From the NCBI GenBank assembly GCA_942490535.1, contig CALNXQ010000003.1, forward strand, positions 434,001 to 498,000: 64,000 nucleotides of DNA. The letters are read 5' to 3'. Made by a program: the position numbers and the translations under genes. This document shows positions 36,576 to 47,127 of this stretch, one piece after another. The DNA is from JAEINY01 sp942490535 (lineage in GTDB: Bacteria > Bacteroidota > Bacteroidia > Bacteroidales > Marinilabiliaceae). Under the pieces are notes generated by a model that saw nothing but the letters and a program-made list of their open reading frames with translations, had not been told where the DNA came from and did no database searches. How positions within the stretch are numbered: position 1 is the first letter of the stretch; each line of letters begins with the position of its first letter.

Positions 36576-37286
36576 TTATTCTACCTCTTCCAGGATTAAT
36601 TTTGAAACCCCAAATTTCTCGCTGGTTGTTTCTACAGTTAAGGTACCATCCTCATTGATATACATTTTATCGCTATTACCGGCAATCAACCTCTTTTGAG
36701 CCAATACCACATCATCATAGGATAGTTTAGAAAAATCATTCATACCCATTTTGAAAATACAAAGACCTGTTTCTTCGCTGGTGATATCATCAATTTTTAA
36801 ATCATCAGCTGCTAACGGTGCCGCAATTGCTCTTCGAAACTTTGCTGAATAACTCTCTACACTAAATACTAACCCCCATTCAGCAGGCCAATCAGGATAG
36901 GCGTCTGACTGATAATCCATTATTTTATTTTCAATTTCCTCATCTGTTAATCCAAAACTAACACTTGGTTTAATTAAATCTCCTATTGCTTCAAAAGATA
37001 AAACAGGTTTAAAGTTTCCAACATGTTTTCTAACTTTCATAGTTTCATTAGCAACTGTATTGTCAGGATCTTTAGCTGCAGTGATTAATGCCTCTGAAGA
37101 AACAAACTCTTTAAAAGCCCACTCTTTTGAGGTGATGGTTTCAAAATTGGCGGTAATGGTTTCAATTAACTCTTTTGTTTGCTTTGCTTCCAACTCTTCA
37201 GCAGTTAATTCATCGTCTTTTGAACAAGCGGTGAAGCTCACCATTGCGCCCAATAAAAGGGCAAAGAATACATTAAATTTCTTCAT
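36576..37286 (-). CDS. Lipoprotein of unknown function, last gene of the SusCD operon
   Basis: 236 residues with a lipoprotein signal (MKKFNVFFALLLGAMVSFTAC, Cys21) followed by SKDDE, an acidic stretch resembling the surface-export signal of Bacteroidota lipoproteins. The rest is acidic and helical (LTAEELEAKQTKELIETITANF; KLSYDDVVLAQKRLIAGNS); I recognise no family. Position 53 bp after the DUF4843-like gene and before a terminator suggests it is a surface accessory of the SusCD system. Confidence 0.6.
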   Translation of the reverse strand: MKKFNVFFALLLGAMVSFTACSKDDELTAEELEAKQTKELIETITANFETITSKEWAFKEFVSSEALITAAKDPDNTVANETMKVRKHVGNFKPVLSFEAIGDLIKPSVSFGLTDEEIENKIMDYQSDAYPDWPAEWGLVFSVESYSAKFRRAIAAPLAADDLKIDDITSEETGLCIFKMGMNDFSKLSYDDVVLAQKRLIAGNSDKMYINEDGTLTVETTSEKFGVSKLILEEVE

Positions 37287-37339
37287 GATAAAGTTTTAAA
37301 TAAGGGACTGATCCCTTGTTAATAATTAATTACTCAACA

Positions 37340-37828
37340 CTATTTTTGGAAGGAATAGGTTTTAAAACGCTTTTGGCGCGCCTCATTCTCCTTTTTTATT
37401 CCGTATAAACCGGCAATAACGTTCGCATCATCCACCGCTTTGATGCGGATGGCCAATTTGAATTTACTCACTTCTTCCTGGGGGATATCCAGGGCACTGA
37501 CCGTAAAGTCCCCATAATTATTCCCTGCTTCGATCGTTACTGTCTCCTGAAAGGTGAAATGCTCATCCACAGTACCACTCGTGGCTGCATCCACCACTTC
37601 GAGAGAAACGGTTAGGGCATGGTCGAGAACGTGGCTCAATAGCAAACTATCTTTAAACACGCCGGCTTGCTGCGTCTGATTAACCTCCTGTCGGATGACA
37701 GCCTGCTCCGAACTCAGACTCACAAAGGGATTTCCGGTGTAATATTTTGCCTCTTTTATATTGTCATACGGATTATCGCACGATACAAACGCCAATACCA
37801 ATACCATTAATACAACTGTATTCTTCAT
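37340..37828 (-). CDS. DUF4843-like lipoprotein of the SusCD operon
   Basis: 162 residues with lipoprotein signal VLVLAFVSC (Cys17). NPFVSLSSEQAVIRQEVNQTQ and VSLEVVDAATSGTVDEHFTF with VTIEAGNNYGDFTV indicate a beta-sandwich like the DUF4843/Calx-beta-type proteins that follow susD in many Bacteroidota loci. It starts 6 bp after the susD stop. The role is probably substrate binding or complex assembly. Confidence 0.7.
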   Translation of the reverse strand: MKNTVVLMVLVLAFVSCDNPYDNIKEAKYYTGNPFVSLSSEQAVIRQEVNQTQQAGVFKDSLLLSHVLDHALTVSLEVVDAATSGTVDEHFTFQETVTIEAGNNYGDFTVSALDIPQEEVSKFKLAIRIKAVDDANVIAGLYGIKKENEARQKRFKTYSFQK

Positions 37829-37834
37829 GCTTCT

Positions 37835-39205
37835 TTAATTGATGTGTGGATTTGAATTGGTTTCTTCTTTGGGAATATCCCAGGTGTATAAGGGCGAATG
37901 GGGTGCCAGTACTTTTCCATCTTTCCGCTCCACTACTATATTCAGGTCACCAGACAAGCGCTTCAAATCGTAGAAACGCATCCCTTCGGCAAACAATTCC
38001 CGGCGGCGTTCCATTAGGATCTCAGCTTTATCAGGAGCTACCGTTAACAAGTCGGCACCCCGTTTTTCTTTTAAAATATTCAGCACCCGCATGGCTTCAG
38101 CCGGATCACTTGTTAAAACCGCTTCCGCGTAAATCAAATACTGCTCGGCCAAACGGAAGTGCTTATAGTGCAGGTTGCGGTCAATCTGATTGTTGCGCTC
38201 ATTAACCGGAATAACATGTTTGTAGGGCTTCTGGTTGGGGCCAATGTAAGACGCCTCCTGGCGTACGTCACCCGGCGAAAAGCTGGTAATCAACGCATCG
38301 TCCAAACGTACCCCATTCGTCTCATACATTTCATGGTAATCCACCAAATCAGCATCGTCGGTATCACTCAAATCATGGGTCATGAAGATGATCTCCTGAT
38401 TCATTGTCCCAAACTGATCTTCCCATAGCATCCAATAGTCCGCTTTGGATAGTAATGGCGTACTGATAAAGTGGGCCGAGGCGTCCTTAGCTATTTCCAA
38501 ATCGCCGGCAAAAAGAGCCACCCGAGCCCGTAAAGCACGCACAGCATCGAGTCCAAACTGATAGGTTTTAGAGATAGAAGAAGGCGCATAGCCAATTTCA
38601 ACGAACAGGTCTTCTGCTTTTTTCAAATCGGAAAATATCTGCTGATACACTTCACTTAAGGTCGATTTAGGCAGATACTCCAATTCCAACTTCAACTTCA
38701 GTGGTATCGCTGCTTCAGCACCGTTCGTTCCATCGTAATGAGGGGCATACAAGTGTACTACATTAAACAGCGACCAGGCACGTAATCCCAATGCCTGAGC
38801 ATAAATCTGATCGATTTGCTGTTGTTCAGCCTCAGTGACAGCCGGCACCAGGGAATAGTTATCAATCAGCACATTTTCACGCGCCATCAACTGATATTGA
38901 TACATCCACACAAAAGGCTGCGGTTGCGCTTGATAATCCCAATTATAAATGGAATAATTGGTTGGTGCATAACCGGGTATGACGCTGGTAAAATCATCGG
39001 ATGCAAAATCCGTACATTGCAGGTTCATAACCGGCGACGTTAGACTGCGAAAAACATGATTCAAGGCCATTTCATAGGACGCCACATCTGCAAAGGCAGT
39101 TTCCTCAGGCACCACATGTTTGGGCGTTATATCCAGCAGATCGCAACTGGATAAAAACACTACCCCACACAGTGCCAGTTTTATATGTTTAAAAATCGTT
39201 CTCAT
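37835..39205 (-). CDS. SusD/RagB-family outer membrane lipoprotein
   Basis: 456 residues, lipoprotein signal ending VVFLSSC (Cys21). DLLDITPKHVVPEETAFADVASYEMALN is the classical SusD N-terminus; TPR-like LGLRAWSLFNVVHLYAPHYDG and the C-terminal RRRELFAEGMRFYDLKRLSGD are diagnostic. It forms the lid for the SusC encoded upstream. The M16 peptidase neighbour suggests that the pair imports peptides, like RagAB. Confidence 0.93.
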   Translation of the reverse strand: MRTIFKHIKLALCGVVFLSSCDLLDITPKHVVPEETAFADVASYEMALNHVFRSLTSPVMNLQCTDFASDDFTSVIPGYAPTNYSIYNWDYQAQPQPFVWMYQYQLMARENVLIDNYSLVPAVTEAEQQQIDQIYAQALGLRAWSLFNVVHLYAPHYDGTNGAEAAIPLKLKLELEYLPKSTLSEVYQQIFSDLKKAEDLFVEIGYAPSSISKTYQFGLDAVRALRARVALFAGDLEIAKDASAHFISTPLLSKADYWMLWEDQFGTMNQEIIFMTHDLSDTDDADLVDYHEMYETNGVRLDDALITSFSPGDVRQEASYIGPNQKPYKHVIPVNERNNQIDRNLHYKHFRLAEQYLIYAEAVLTSDPAEAMRVLNILKEKRGADLLTVAPDKAEILMERRRELFAEGMRFYDLKRLSGDLNIVVERKDGKVLAPHSPLYTWDIPKEETNSNPHIN

Positions 39206-39310
39206 CTGTTTTATATTAGTATCAAGATGTTAGCATTACGCATCAAGCATAAAAAACCAATATCATCCTTCTTCTGCATGCTTCATGCTTCATTAATCAT
39301 TTCATTTGCC

Positions 39311-42300
39311 TTAAAACGTCACATCGATGCCCAAAGTAAACGATCGGGGCAGCGGCTGACCAATGCCGGTTACTTCCGGATCAATTCCCTCGTAGCCCGT
39401 AAGGGTTAGCAGATTGTTGGCCTGAGCGGTAATTTTGAAGGCTGCTATGCCTTTCATCTTCAAACGATCGCTCAGGTTATAACGGACAATAATATTCTTC
39501 CACCGGATGTAAGAGGCATCTTCCACAAACAAGGAGTTCACGCTGGTATCGGTAAAGAATTTAGGGTATGGCAATGGTTTCACATCACCAGGCTTTAACC
39601 AGATATCATCCATAAATCCTTCATAAGGTACCTCGCCATTTTTCACATTACGAATCATACGGGCCTTGAGGTTATTGTAATTCACCCCTCCCCAGGCATA
39701 AGTAAACAAGGTGCTAATTTCCAAATCGTGATAGTTAAAAATGTTAGTGATTCCACCTGTTACCGGGTGCGTGTAAGTACCGAAACCCGTACTCTGTGGC
39801 GCGACACCTCCTGCTACCAGATTCCCGTTCTCGTCATAGAATATCGGCATGCCATTCACCGGATTCACGCCCGCCCAATGTTTTACATAGGCCGAATTGA
39901 TGGGTTCACCCACTTTAAAATAGCCCTCCTCACCCACTTTAATTTCATCCTGCAGGTACAGATCGGTGATTTCATTTTCATTGTAAGCAAAATTGATACT
40001 GGTAGTCCAGCGAAAATGATCGGTGCGAATGGCCACAGCACTGAGCTGTAATTCAACGCCCCGGTTACGCAATTCTCCGATGTTACGCAACAGATCCATA
40101 TAGCCGTTGCTGGCCGGGATGTCAACGGTTGCCAACAAGTCACTGGTGTTTTTCACATACCCTTCAATGGTTCCGTAAATACGGTGATTGAACAGCCCAA
40201 AATCCAGGGCCACACTCCATTGTTCAGCCCTTTCGAATTTGAGGTCCGGATTCCAGAACTCCACCAAATTAATGACCCGGTCTCCTAAATAAGTATCGCT
40301 ATTGGTAAAATCATAGAAGGGTAATCCCAGCGTTTGTCGAATGCCACCGGAGTTGTAGTTCACACCATAGGAAAGACGTAGCTTAAACTGATCAAAAGCA
40401 GCGAACTGCCCGAACCAGGTTTCACGTTGAATGTTCCAGGCAGCACCTAGGCCCCAGGCCGGCACAAAGCGTTTATCTTCCGGCAGTATGGACGATCCAT
40501 CGTAGCGAAATGAGCCTGTTACATTGTATCTGGAATTGAAATTATAATTGCCACGCATGTAGAACCCCAGCAACGCATCGTAAAATTTAGATGTTGAAAT
40601 GGTCGCATTGGGGTTGGCACCAATTTCAGGATCCACCTTATCGGAAATACCAATGCTATTAAAACCAAAGCCCCAACTTTTAGTATGAATATATTCCGTG
40701 CCACCACTTACCGAAACCGAATGATCGCCAAGGTGCTTGCTGTAATCAAGCCCCATGCTCACCCTGGAAATAAGCGATTTAGATTCATTCTTAGTGAACT
40801 GCCCTTTTCCTTTAGTCAGGCCGGCCTGACTCACCAATTGATTGGGCATGGTCACCTTGTTGTTTTCACCATCGTTGTAAGTGATTCCGAAAATACCACT
40901 CACATTCAAATCTTTTGTCACCACCCAATTGATCCTTGAATTCAGATCGACTCTCCAGGATGTGGCTTCTGAATAAAGTCCGTTCAACTCATCGAAAGGA
41001 TCTTCAAAATACTGAGTGCCAACAGCCATGGGGTTACGTGCAATGAAATCAGTGGACCCAGGTGTTTCATAGGGCTGAAGAGTATAGATCAGACTGGCCG
41101 GCGAGGAATTGGATTTGGACCGTTGGCTACGCCCCACCGAGGAGTCAAAACCAATGGATACATCCTCATTCAGGTTATGATCTAAATTAAAACGAGTGGT
41201 AAAGCGGTTAGCCCAGGAATTATCGTAGCCCCCTTCTTCGTCGTAATAACTGGTTGACAAATAGTAGCGCGTATCATCCGTACCGCCCGAGATGCTTAAC
41301 TGCAAATCCTTCACTTGCGCGATGCGCGATAATTCTTTAAGCCAGTCGGTATGGACGGACTCCAGCTGACGATACCGCTTATTCTTAATGAAGATTTCCT
41401 CCTCTGAATCACCCGGTGTTGGAGAATAGATATAGCCCAATCCCGACACAATTTGCAATTCCCGTTCCAGCGCCAGTTTTTCAGGCGATTTCATTAAACT
41501 AATGCCTCCCAAATCAGAAATGGGTTTGACGGTATGCTGGTAACGCACGTTATACTGTGTATTTCCCACAATACCCCGTTTGGTTTTAATTTCAATCACC
41601 CCATTGGCCCCACGCGTGCCATACTCGACAGTGGACAAGCCATCTTTAAGCACCCGCACATCCACAATATCATCCGGATTAATGGTATTAAAGACATCCG
41701 ATGAAATGGGGGAGCCATTTAAAATATAAAGGGGTTCGTTGGCCCGGTTAGCCGAAACCAGCTCCACATCATCCTTGGCGCGGATACCCAATGAATTATT
41801 TCCACGAATGCGAATATTGGCTTTTTCACCCGGCTCACCACTGGACTGAATGGCCAAACCCGCCACCTGACCTTGTAACAACTGATCAAAGGAACCCGCC
41901 GGCGTGCCGGCCGAAAAAACCTTGGTATCAATTTTACCAACGGATCCGGTAATGGTACGCACATCTTTCTGATTCTCGCCGAACACAACCACGGCTTCCA
42001 AATCATGGGAAGAGGATTGGAGCTGCACATCAATAATCGTCTTGGTGCCAACTTCTACCTCCTGCGTTTCGAAACCAATGTAAGAAAACAACAGAATGCT
42101 TTCTGAGCTCAGCCCCCCAAACTTATAATGGCCTTCGTAATTCGTGATGACTCCTGAAGTGGTATTTTTTAGCAGCACCGTGACCCCAATCAGGCTTTCT
42201 CCCGTTTGAGCATCGGTAATAATACCTTCTACCGTCCTTTGTACTTGCGCTTTGGCGGCTGTACTATAGAAACACAGGCAACTCAAGACCATCAAAAAAA

Positions 42301-42328
42301 GAACTAATCGCTTTTGCATAAACTTCAT
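39311..42328 (-). CDS. SusC/RagA-family TonB-linked outer membrane transporter
   Basis: 1005 residues. Signal peptide ends AAKAQ; then a carboxypeptidase-like domain (VEGIITDAQTGESLIGVTVLL...FSYIGFETQEVEV), plug (LEAVVVFGENQKDVRTITGSV; KANIRIRGNNSLG; VLKDGLSTVEYGTRGANGVI) and barrel ending PLPRSFTLGIDVTF. It has no STN domain, so it is not an ECF-sigma receptor; regulation is more likely through the LytTR system nearby. The plug motif usually ending VGYG is FGEN here, a small deviation. Confidence 0.94.
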   Translation of the reverse strand: MKFMQKRLVLFLMVLSCLCFYSTAAKAQVQRTVEGIITDAQTGESLIGVTVLLKNTTSGVITNYEGHYKFGGLSSESILLFSYIGFETQEVEVGTKTIIDVQLQSSSHDLEAVVVFGENQKDVRTITGSVGKIDTKVFSAGTPAGSFDQLLQGQVAGLAIQSSGEPGEKANIRIRGNNSLGIRAKDDVELVSANRANEPLYILNGSPISSDVFNTINPDDIVDVRVLKDGLSTVEYGTRGANGVIEIKTKRGIVGNTQYNVRYQHTVKPISDLGGISLMKSPEKLALERELQIVSGLGYIYSPTPGDSEEEIFIKNKRYRQLESVHTDWLKELSRIAQVKDLQLSISGGTDDTRYYLSTSYYDEEGGYDNSWANRFTTRFNLDHNLNEDVSIGFDSSVGRSQRSKSNSSPASLIYTLQPYETPGSTDFIARNPMAVGTQYFEDPFDELNGLYSEATSWRVDLNSRINWVVTKDLNVSGIFGITYNDGENNKVTMPNQLVSQAGLTKGKGQFTKNESKSLISRVSMGLDYSKHLGDHSVSVSGGTEYIHTKSWGFGFNSIGISDKVDPEIGANPNATISTSKFYDALLGFYMRGNYNFNSRYNVTGSFRYDGSSILPEDKRFVPAWGLGAAWNIQRETWFGQFAAFDQFKLRLSYGVNYNSGGIRQTLGLPFYDFTNSDTYLGDRVINLVEFWNPDLKFERAEQWSVALDFGLFNHRIYGTIEGYVKNTSDLLATVDIPASNGYMDLLRNIGELRNRGVELQLSAVAIRTDHFRWTTSINFAYNENEITDLYLQDEIKVGEEGYFKVGEPINSAYVKHWAGVNPVNGMPIFYDENGNLVAGGVAPQSTGFGTYTHPVTGGITNIFNYHDLEISTLFTYAWGGVNYNNLKARMIRNVKNGEVPYEGFMDDIWLKPGDVKPLPYPKFFTDTSVNSLFVEDASYIRWKNIIVRYNLSDRLKMKGIAAFKITAQANNLLTLTGYEGIDPEVTGIGQPLPRSFTLGIDVTF

Positions 42329-42481
42329 TGTCGAATTGAATAATTATTTTAATCCTTGAATCCTGGAGCGTCTCTTAGGCATTGAATCCGTGTAAATCCG
42401 GCTTCCATGCGGCCGATACCTTTACTTTACAGGTTTCTCAATTATTTTGAATACCGAAAAAATGCCAACCTGAAAGCCCGT

Positions 42482-45289
42482 TCATTCTTTCGGACTCAGG
42501 ATAAATTCCAGATGATTTTTCTCATTCAAGTATTTTCTGGCCAGCTTGCTCAATTGCTCGGCCGTTACGCCTTGTATCTGCTCTTCGAAGCGTTCAAAAT
42601 CCATTTCATTTTCGCCACGTGTCCATTGATCTTCCAATACTTTGGACCAGTAACCGTTGGTCTTAAGGGATCCCTCCCTATTTTTCAACCAGGCCTTTTT
42701 CACTTTCTCCAGGTTTTCAGCTGATATTTCCTGCTTCATCTGTTCAATCTCTCCCAAAGTGGCCTGCACCAAGGTATCCATATTGGCCGGTGAACAGGTA
42801 AAATAAATATCCATCCGGTAGCTGTTGTAAGGCCGCTGCAACACTATCGAAGACGCGTAGGGAGAATACACGCCACCAATTTCCTCGCGCAATTTCTCAT
42901 TCAACCGAATGGTGAGGATATCACTCAAGAGCCCCATTTCAATGCGGGCCTTTTGCGAATCGGGATATTTACCTGTAAAACGCATCAACATTTTCGATTT
43001 TTCGACGGTATTGCGGGGAAACTCATACCGGTATTTGCCTTTGGGTGGACGCAGACCATGGTCCCTATACGTCGCATTGATTTGATGCCCGGGAAGACTA
43101 CCCAGGTATTGGGCCAATAATGGCTTGATTGAATCCACATCAAAACTACCCACCATAAAAAAGCGGGTTCCGCAGGCTGAACCAAAGCGCGATTGATAAA
43201 ACGCGAAGGCTTTATCCAGATCTATTTGATCCAGTTTTTCAGGCGTTAATAAGGTGGCGGTACGCGGACTGTTCTGCATCATAATTTTATTCACCTCATC
43301 GGTAAAATAGGAATCCGGACTATTCAGCACATTCTTATTATACTCTTTTTTATTCTCGATGAATTGCCCGAACTTCTCCTCATCTTTTCGTGGTGCGGTG
43401 TACGTTAAATAGGTTAGTTGCAACAAGGTTTCGAAATCGGCCTTGGACGAAAAGCCGCTTACGCCTTCGGTATATCGGTTAATATAAGGCGCCACATACA
43501 CTTGTTTCCCGGAAGTAATGCGTTCCAACTGCAGGGCATTAAAATTTGATAAACCACCGCCATTGACCAGAATGGCTGCCAGGGAAGCATTGTCAAAATT
43601 ATCGGTTGTGGCGAGCGAATAGCCGCCTTCGCGTAAGGCCGTGAAGCGAATTTCATCGTTTTTAAAAGGCGTGGGTTTTAGGCCCACACTTACCCCATTG
43701 CCAAATGCCAGCGTGGTGATGCCCATTTTCTCAGAGTAACACTCACTTACAATCACCCCACTCGCCGGCACCTTTTGCATTAAGGGTTCATTCACATCCA
43801 AATCCACATAGGCCGACAAGGATTCTGCAGATACACTTTTTATGGCCGCTAAAAGTTCTTCAGCATTGGGCGTATTGGCATCTTCAGGGGCCGTTACAAA
43901 GATAACCCGATTCTCTTCGGACTGATTGACGTATTCATTTACCAGGGCCTGTATATCGGCCAGTGTAATTTCATTCAATACCTGGTGAACAAATTCTTTT
44001 TTAAAAGACAGGCTGGCATTTTCCTCACCATAAATGATGTGGTTTGAAATGGATTCCATGATTTGCGCCGAGGATAGTTTATCTTCCTCCTGGGCCATCC
44101 GTTCAAAATCGTTGTACAGAATTTCTTTTTTCCGATCCAGCTCCGCTTGCGTAAAGCCATATTTCTTGAGGCGCAGCAGTTCGCGCATCAAACCCTTGGT
44201 CCCTTCAATGATTTTATCGGCTTTCACACTGGCCAGCGACATGTAGCGATCCGTCTTTCCGGAAGCACTGGACGCATAGGATTGTGCATACATATAGGGG
44301 GCATCTTTCTGTTGAGCCACCTCGGTGAGCCGTTGATTCACCATATAGGTATAGATAATATTAGCCACACTGCGTTTCAGATCGGCCAGCGTGTTTTCTT
44401 CCCGGTGTGGAAATTTACGGATGATCTTCACCGAAGTACTGGTAATCTCCTGGTCTTTGATGATCTTCACCAAGGTATTATCGTGCGAAGGCACTGAGTA
44501 GTATTCACGCGTTGGCGCATGCTCCCCATTTTCAATGGGTCCAAATGCGGCTTCAATGCGCTGCTCCATATCAGCCTGATTAAAATTGCCTACCACTACT
44601 AAACTGGTTAAATCAGGTCGATACCAGGAGCGATAAAACTTTCGTAACTCTTCATCGTTACCTGCTTTGGTCACTACCTCCATCAGTCCGATGGGACGGC
44701 GGTGGAGGTAACGCGAATCGTGATAAAGAAGTGGATACATCGCATCTTTCAGGCGTTGGTCCAACCCAATGGTAGTGCGCCACTCCTCTAAAATAATTGT
44801 GCGCTCATTGTCGATGGCCTCCGTACTCAAGGTCAATGCAGAAAGCAAATCACTAAAAAACAAGAAGGCTTTATCGAGGGTTTCCTCCTTGCCATCAGGA
44901 AGCGGCAGCATATACACCGTTTCATCATAGCCGGTATAGGCATTCAAATCACTGCCAAATTCCACACCAATTGATTGTAAATAATCAATCAAGCTATTTC
45001 CCGGAAAATGCTTACTGCCATTAAACACCATGTGCTCCAGAAAATGGGCAAATCCGCGCTGTTCATCCGTTTCCAGTATCGAGCCGGCTTTAATGACCAG
45101 ACGCATCTGAATTTGCTTTTCCGGTATGGCATTGTGCTGTAAATAATAGGTAAAACCATTGGGCAGTGTTTTACTGACAACTTTCGGATTTAGTGGAATA
45201 GGGGATTGATCCGTTAATTGCGCAAACCCGCCCACAGGGCATAACACCAGCCAACAAATGGTAATAATTTGGTAGATAATCTTCATCAT
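42482..45289 (-). CDS. M16-family (insulinase-like) zinc metallopeptidase
   Basis: 935 residues with signal peptide (IIYQIITICWLVLCPVGGFAQ). The inverted zinc motif HFLEH is at residues 82-86 (RGFAHFLEHMVFNGS) and the distal Glu is in ERTIILEEWRT, so the N-terminal half is catalytic. The C-terminal half is the inactive clam-shell domain (SACGTRFFMVGSFDVDSIKPL). Such periplasmic enzymes cut oligopeptides. It is upstream of the SusC gene in the same direction (about 150 bp gap) and downstream of a three-repeat LytTR-like operator; peptide uptake and breakdown is the likely joint task. Confidence 0.93.
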   Translation of the reverse strand: MMKIIYQIITICWLVLCPVGGFAQLTDQSPIPLNPKVVSKTLPNGFTYYLQHNAIPEKQIQMRLVIKAGSILETDEQRGFAHFLEHMVFNGSKHFPGNSLIDYLQSIGVEFGSDLNAYTGYDETVYMLPLPDGKEETLDKAFLFFSDLLSALTLSTEAIDNERTIILEEWRTTIGLDQRLKDAMYPLLYHDSRYLHRRPIGLMEVVTKAGNDEELRKFYRSWYRPDLTSLVVVGNFNQADMEQRIEAAFGPIENGEHAPTREYYSVPSHDNTLVKIIKDQEITSTSVKIIRKFPHREENTLADLKRSVANIIYTYMVNQRLTEVAQQKDAPYMYAQSYASSASGKTDRYMSLASVKADKIIEGTKGLMRELLRLKKYGFTQAELDRKKEILYNDFERMAQEEDKLSSAQIMESISNHIIYGEENASLSFKKEFVHQVLNEITLADIQALVNEYVNQSEENRVIFVTAPEDANTPNAEELLAAIKSVSAESLSAYVDLDVNEPLMQKVPASGVIVSECYSEKMGITTLAFGNGVSVGLKPTPFKNDEIRFTALREGGYSLATTDNFDNASLAAILVNGGGLSNFNALQLERITSGKQVYVAPYINRYTEGVSGFSSKADFETLLQLTYLTYTAPRKDEEKFGQFIENKKEYNKNVLNSPDSYFTDEVNKIMMQNSPRTATLLTPEKLDQIDLDKAFAFYQSRFGSACGTRFFMVGSFDVDSIKPLLAQYLGSLPGHQINATYRDHGLRPPKGKYRYEFPRNTVEKSKMLMRFTGKYPDSQKARIEMGLLSDILTIRLNEKLREEIGGVYSPYASSIVLQRPYNSYRMDIYFTCSPANMDTLVQATLGEIEQMKQEISAENLEKVKKAWLKNREGSLKTNGYWSKVLEDQWTRGENEMDFERFEEQIQGVTAEQLSKLARKYLNEKNHLEFILSPKE

Positions 45290-45603
45290 GTGCTACATTT
45301 ATTGGCGGTAAGAATACTTGCTTTTGATTCTTTTTACAAAGACATTTCAGTGAAATGATAATTACATGTAGTGAAAATGTAAATACGTGCAGTGAATAAA
45401 TTCCTTTCTGACTGCAACACGACTGCGTCATTTCCCCATCAAGCTGTTAGCATATTACTGGTTTTAGTATTAATCTATAAAAACACCGGTGTACCCCGTG
45501 CCCTTCCTGCTCGCTTTTCCCATAACCCGGCAGGTATTTCTTTCGTTACTTCTACGCATCATCAATCCTCACGCGGCGAAGGTACAGAAACCATTTCTAT
45601 TCT
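45290..45603. other. Intergenic region with M16 promoter/operator
   Basis: 314 bases between the histidine kinase stop and the M16 start. It contains the three 21-bp-spaced repeats described separately; the part toward 45600 shows no recognised structure. Confidence 0.5.
45342..45396 (-). promoter_or_regulatory. Three 21-bp-spaced direct repeats, candidate LytTR operator
   Basis: YAGTGAA words at 45348, 45369 and 45390, each preceded by ACATT/ACATG/ACGTG, giving ACRTKYAGTGAA at exact 21-bp spacing. LytTR regulators bind direct repeats on one DNA face at this sort of spacing. The site is 59-107 bp upstream of the M16 start and a LytTR regulator is encoded about 2 kb away. Confidence 0.6.
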
Positions 45604-47127
45604 TTAATTTATTAACGGCATAGTGGCAATGAACCGGCCCCGTTCCTTTTTAAAAGTACATTCCTGTTGGGTGATCAGGGCGTAGCGCGCGTTCAGATTC
45701 TTTAGACCTTTCCCACTGGTTTCCACACGATCGACCTTCGGGCGCAAGTCATTCTCCACAAAAAGGTGTCCGTTCTTCACCCAAAGGGTAATCACTAATG
45801 GCTGCCTCTCGGACGCAATGTTGTGTTTGATGCAATTTTCCACTAATAACTGCAACGAAACGGGCAGTACCCGGTAATCGAGATAATGGGGCAGATTGGT
45901 TATTTCCATGCGGATAGACGCGTTCATCCGTAAATTAATAACATCCACATAAGTTTGGGTAAAGGAGAGTTCCTCCTGCAAGGTGACCAGGTGCTCGCCC
46001 TCAATGCGCAACTGATAGCGATACAATTGCGACAGATCGGTTAGCATGCCACGTGCCATTTGGTCGTCCTTGCTCAGCAATGCCTTCACGGTTCCCAGCG
46101 AATTAAACATGAAATGCGAGTTTAAGCCAGAGCGCAGCAGTTCCAGTTTGATGGAGATGGTCTCACTTTTTTGCTTTTCGTGTTTCAGCAGTAAATTCAG
46201 GTGATCCTGTTCTGCGGAAGCCCGGAGCAAAAATTCGCGCTTCCACCGCACGATGCCAAAAATTAATATGCCCAGCAGCGTGATTAAAAACAGCACAAAC
46301 AGCAGGATCATATTTCGTTCCTGTTCGGCAATCATATCTTTTACCTCAAAACCCGGTGACACACTTAACACCACCCATTCGTCACCTCGAAACACCATCC
46401 GGCTGTACTCTTTAAAGACAGGCAATTGCAAATAGGTTGATTGTGCGACGTGCAGACTATCGAACTGTCGGGCATTGTACTGTCCGTTCATAAACAAATA
46501 GGCGGGCAAAGGATAGGGTTTCCCCACCAGTTCACGCTCCGGGTGGTAAACACACTGCTGATGCTGATTAATGACAACCTGGTAAACCGAGGTATAAATG
46601 TTCTTCACTATAAACTGTTCATGCAAGCGATGCAGATCAATCACAATACCGCGCCAACACAGCGGTGTCTTTGGCATAGGCCCACCCACAAACAGATAGC
46701 GCTCCTGGAGGATGCGGGTGTATTGGCCAGCCTGGTGATGCGGCTGCAGCAAACTCCCCCAATCCGGTAAAGGAACAGCCAAGCTGTCGGCTTGTATGGC
46801 CCACAATTGGCGGTGATCCAATACCCCCACCGCCACGATGCTACTATCCATTTTCAGCAGTGCATTTAGGCGGGATTGTATTTCTAACGTGTCGCTAAGG
46901 GGTGTGAACCAAACCTGATCCAATTGCACCAAGGCACGACTATAACTGTCAAAGTACTGATTCAGGAATTTTTGATACCCCTTGGTACTGCCATGAATCA
47001 CTGATTGACTCACATTATTAGACTGACGGTGCATCTTTTGCCGGATCCCATAGGTGCCAATAGAAAAAATAACCACCAGCAGCACCAGGGCCACCCGATA
47101 CCATCGGTTGAAAAGCATACTATTCAT
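45604..47127 (-). CDS. LytS/YehU-type sensor histidine kinase
   Basis: About 507 residues from the ATG at 47127, whose codon overlaps the regulator stop as TGATG; an in-frame ATG at 47142 is also possible. The N-terminal membrane helix (VALVLLVVIFSIGTYGI) and a second (MILLFVLFLITLLGILIFGI) enclose a periplasmic or extracytoplasmic sensor domain of about 240 residues. The His_kinase domain has GLNSHFMFNSLGTVKALLS with the phosphorylated His, followed by an ATPase domain with LLVENCIKHN and GKGLKNLNARY. It is translationally coupled to the LytTR regulator. Confidence 0.92.
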   Translation of the reverse strand: MNSMLFNRWYRVALVLLVVIFSIGTYGIRQKMHRQSNNVSQSVIHGSTKGYQKFLNQYFDSYSRALVQLDQVWFTPLSDTLEIQSRLNALLKMDSSIVAVGVLDHRQLWAIQADSLAVPLPDWGSLLQPHHQAGQYTRILQERYLFVGGPMPKTPLCWRGIVIDLHRLHEQFIVKNIYTSVYQVVINQHQQCVYHPERELVGKPYPLPAYLFMNGQYNARQFDSLHVAQSTYLQLPVFKEYSRMVFRGDEWVVLSVSPGFEVKDMIAEQERNMILLFVLFLITLLGILIFGIVRWKREFLLRASAEQDHLNLLLKHEKQKSETISIKLELLRSGLNSHFMFNSLGTVKALLSKDDQMARGMLTDLSQLYRYQLRIEGEHLVTLQEELSFTQTYVDVINLRMNASIRMEITNLPHYLDYRVLPVSLQLLVENCIKHNIASERQPLVITLWVKNGHLFVENDLRPKVDRVETSGKGLKNLNARYALITQQECTFKKERGRFIATMPLIN

